Below are positions 4,970 to 5,301 of a DNA stretch of 5,301 nucleotides, piece by piece (within the stretch, counting starts at the first letter, position 1; the number at the start of each line of letters is the position of its first letter). Location of the stretch: NCBI GenBank assembly GCA_021793335.1, contig JAJYSW010000222.1:1-5301 (forward strand), written 5' to 3'. A program made the position numbers and the translations under genes. The notes beneath the pieces were generated by a model. The model saw only the letters and a list, made by a program, of their open reading frames with translations, was not told where the DNA came from and ran no database searches. This stretch comes from Actinomycetes bacterium. GTDB lineage: Bacteria; Actinomycetota; Actinomycetes; Mycobacteriales; Micromonosporaceae.

Positions 4970-5301
4970 TCAGCGGCCGGTCAGGACCACGCAGCCTCCC
5001 GCCGCGGCGAGGAGCGTCGCGAACACCGCGAGGGCCAGCGGCAGCCGTCCGCCGGGAGCCGGTGCGTGCTCGGCCGCCCCGGTCCGGAGCCACCGGTCGA
5101 TGCGGGCGGACCGGGAGCCCGAGGCTGCGAAGAGGACCGCCCCGGCGGCCAGGGCCGCCAGGGGCAGCGCGATGCCGAACCAAGGATGCGAGGAGGAGAG
5201 GACGCGGGCCGCGACGGTCAGGCCGGCGGTGATGCCGAGCGCGGTCCGTCTCCAGGCGAGGTGGCTTCGTTCGGGTTGCAGGCCCGGGTCCCACAGATCG
5301 G
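4970..5301 (-). CDS. DUF202 family membrane protein, C-terminal part
   Basis: The last 109 residues of a protein whose start lies beyond the right edge. It reads DLWDPGLQPERSHLAWRRTA at the visible beginning, and LQPER-x-x-LAWRRT is the signature of the DUF202 (YidH-like) inner-membrane family. Three helices follow, at about 17-35, 40-59 and 86-106 of the visible part. DUF202 proteins are about 100-130 residues, so only a short N-terminus is probably missing. Their function is unknown. Genes of this type often come in tandem pairs, so a second DUF202 gene may lie just outside. A gap of 135 bases with a candidate promoter separates it from the flavoprotein gene, so the two need not be cotranscribed. 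Confidence 0.85.
   Translation of the reverse strand, partial: DLWDPGLQPERSHLAWRRTALGITAGLTVAARVLSSSHPWFGIALPLAALAAGAVLFAASGSRSARIDRWLRTGAAEHAPAPGGRLPLALAVFATLLAAAGGCVVLTGR

Noticed and set aside
4887..5294. A 135-codon open frame on the minus strand at the right end
   Set aside because: Its Arg/Gly/Pro-rich product is the wrong frame. The adjacent frame reads the DUF202 signature and three membrane helices.
1..5301. CRISPR arrays, tRNA or rRNA genes, insertion sequences
   Set aside because: I saw no spaced repeats, no tRNA-like cloverleaf, no transposase motif and no terminal inverted repeats on either strand.

Overview
The window is GC-rich DNA (about 70% G+C by eye) from an actinobacterium. 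The clues are strong G/C use at third codon positions, proteins that closely resemble the mycobacterial DosS/DosT-DosR (DevS/DevR) dormancy two-component system, and promoters that look leaderless. I cannot name the genus; a filamentous actinomycete such as a Streptosporangiales or Streptomyces relative would fit.

Layout from left to right. A hemerythrin-like protein lies on the minus strand (21-515), preceded by a 276-base divergent control region. A histidine kinase with one heme-type GAF domain lies on the plus strand (792-2027). Its probable partner, a DosR-like response regulator, lies on the minus strand (2024-2665). The two genes converge and their stop codons overlap in one TTAA. Further right, all on the minus strand, come a four-helix DoxX-like membrane protein (2788-3324), a sulfide:quinone-oxidoreductase-like flavoprotein without the family's catalytic cysteines (3554-4834), and the C-terminal part of a DUF202 membrane protein that runs off the right edge (4970-5301). 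Two strong hairpins separate the genes: a perfect 32-bp palindrome after doxX and a 14-bp stem after the flavoprotein gene. Each minus-strand gene therefore looks like its own transcription unit.

The unifying signal is in the gaps. Sequences resembling the mycobacterial DosR box (core GGGACTWWAGTCCC) lie upstream of the regulator (12/14 matches), doxX (11/14), and the flavoprotein (two boxes of 10/14, 22 bp apart). Weaker GGGAC/GGACT half-sites lie upstream of the kinase. Using the best -10 hexamer in each gap, the distal boxes fall near -60 to -65, and the second flavoprotein box falls at -42.5. These matches were scored by hand.

My reading is a small, self-contained gas- or redox-responsive island. 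A DosT-like kinase would sense O2, NO or CO through heme and control a DosR-like activator. That activator would drive its own gene and a set of redox proteins: a membrane DoxX protein, a quinone- or nicotinamide-linked flavoprotein, and perhaps the hemerythrin. The gene identities are well supported. The heme-sensing assignment rests on conserved residues. The regulon and the joint function are inference.
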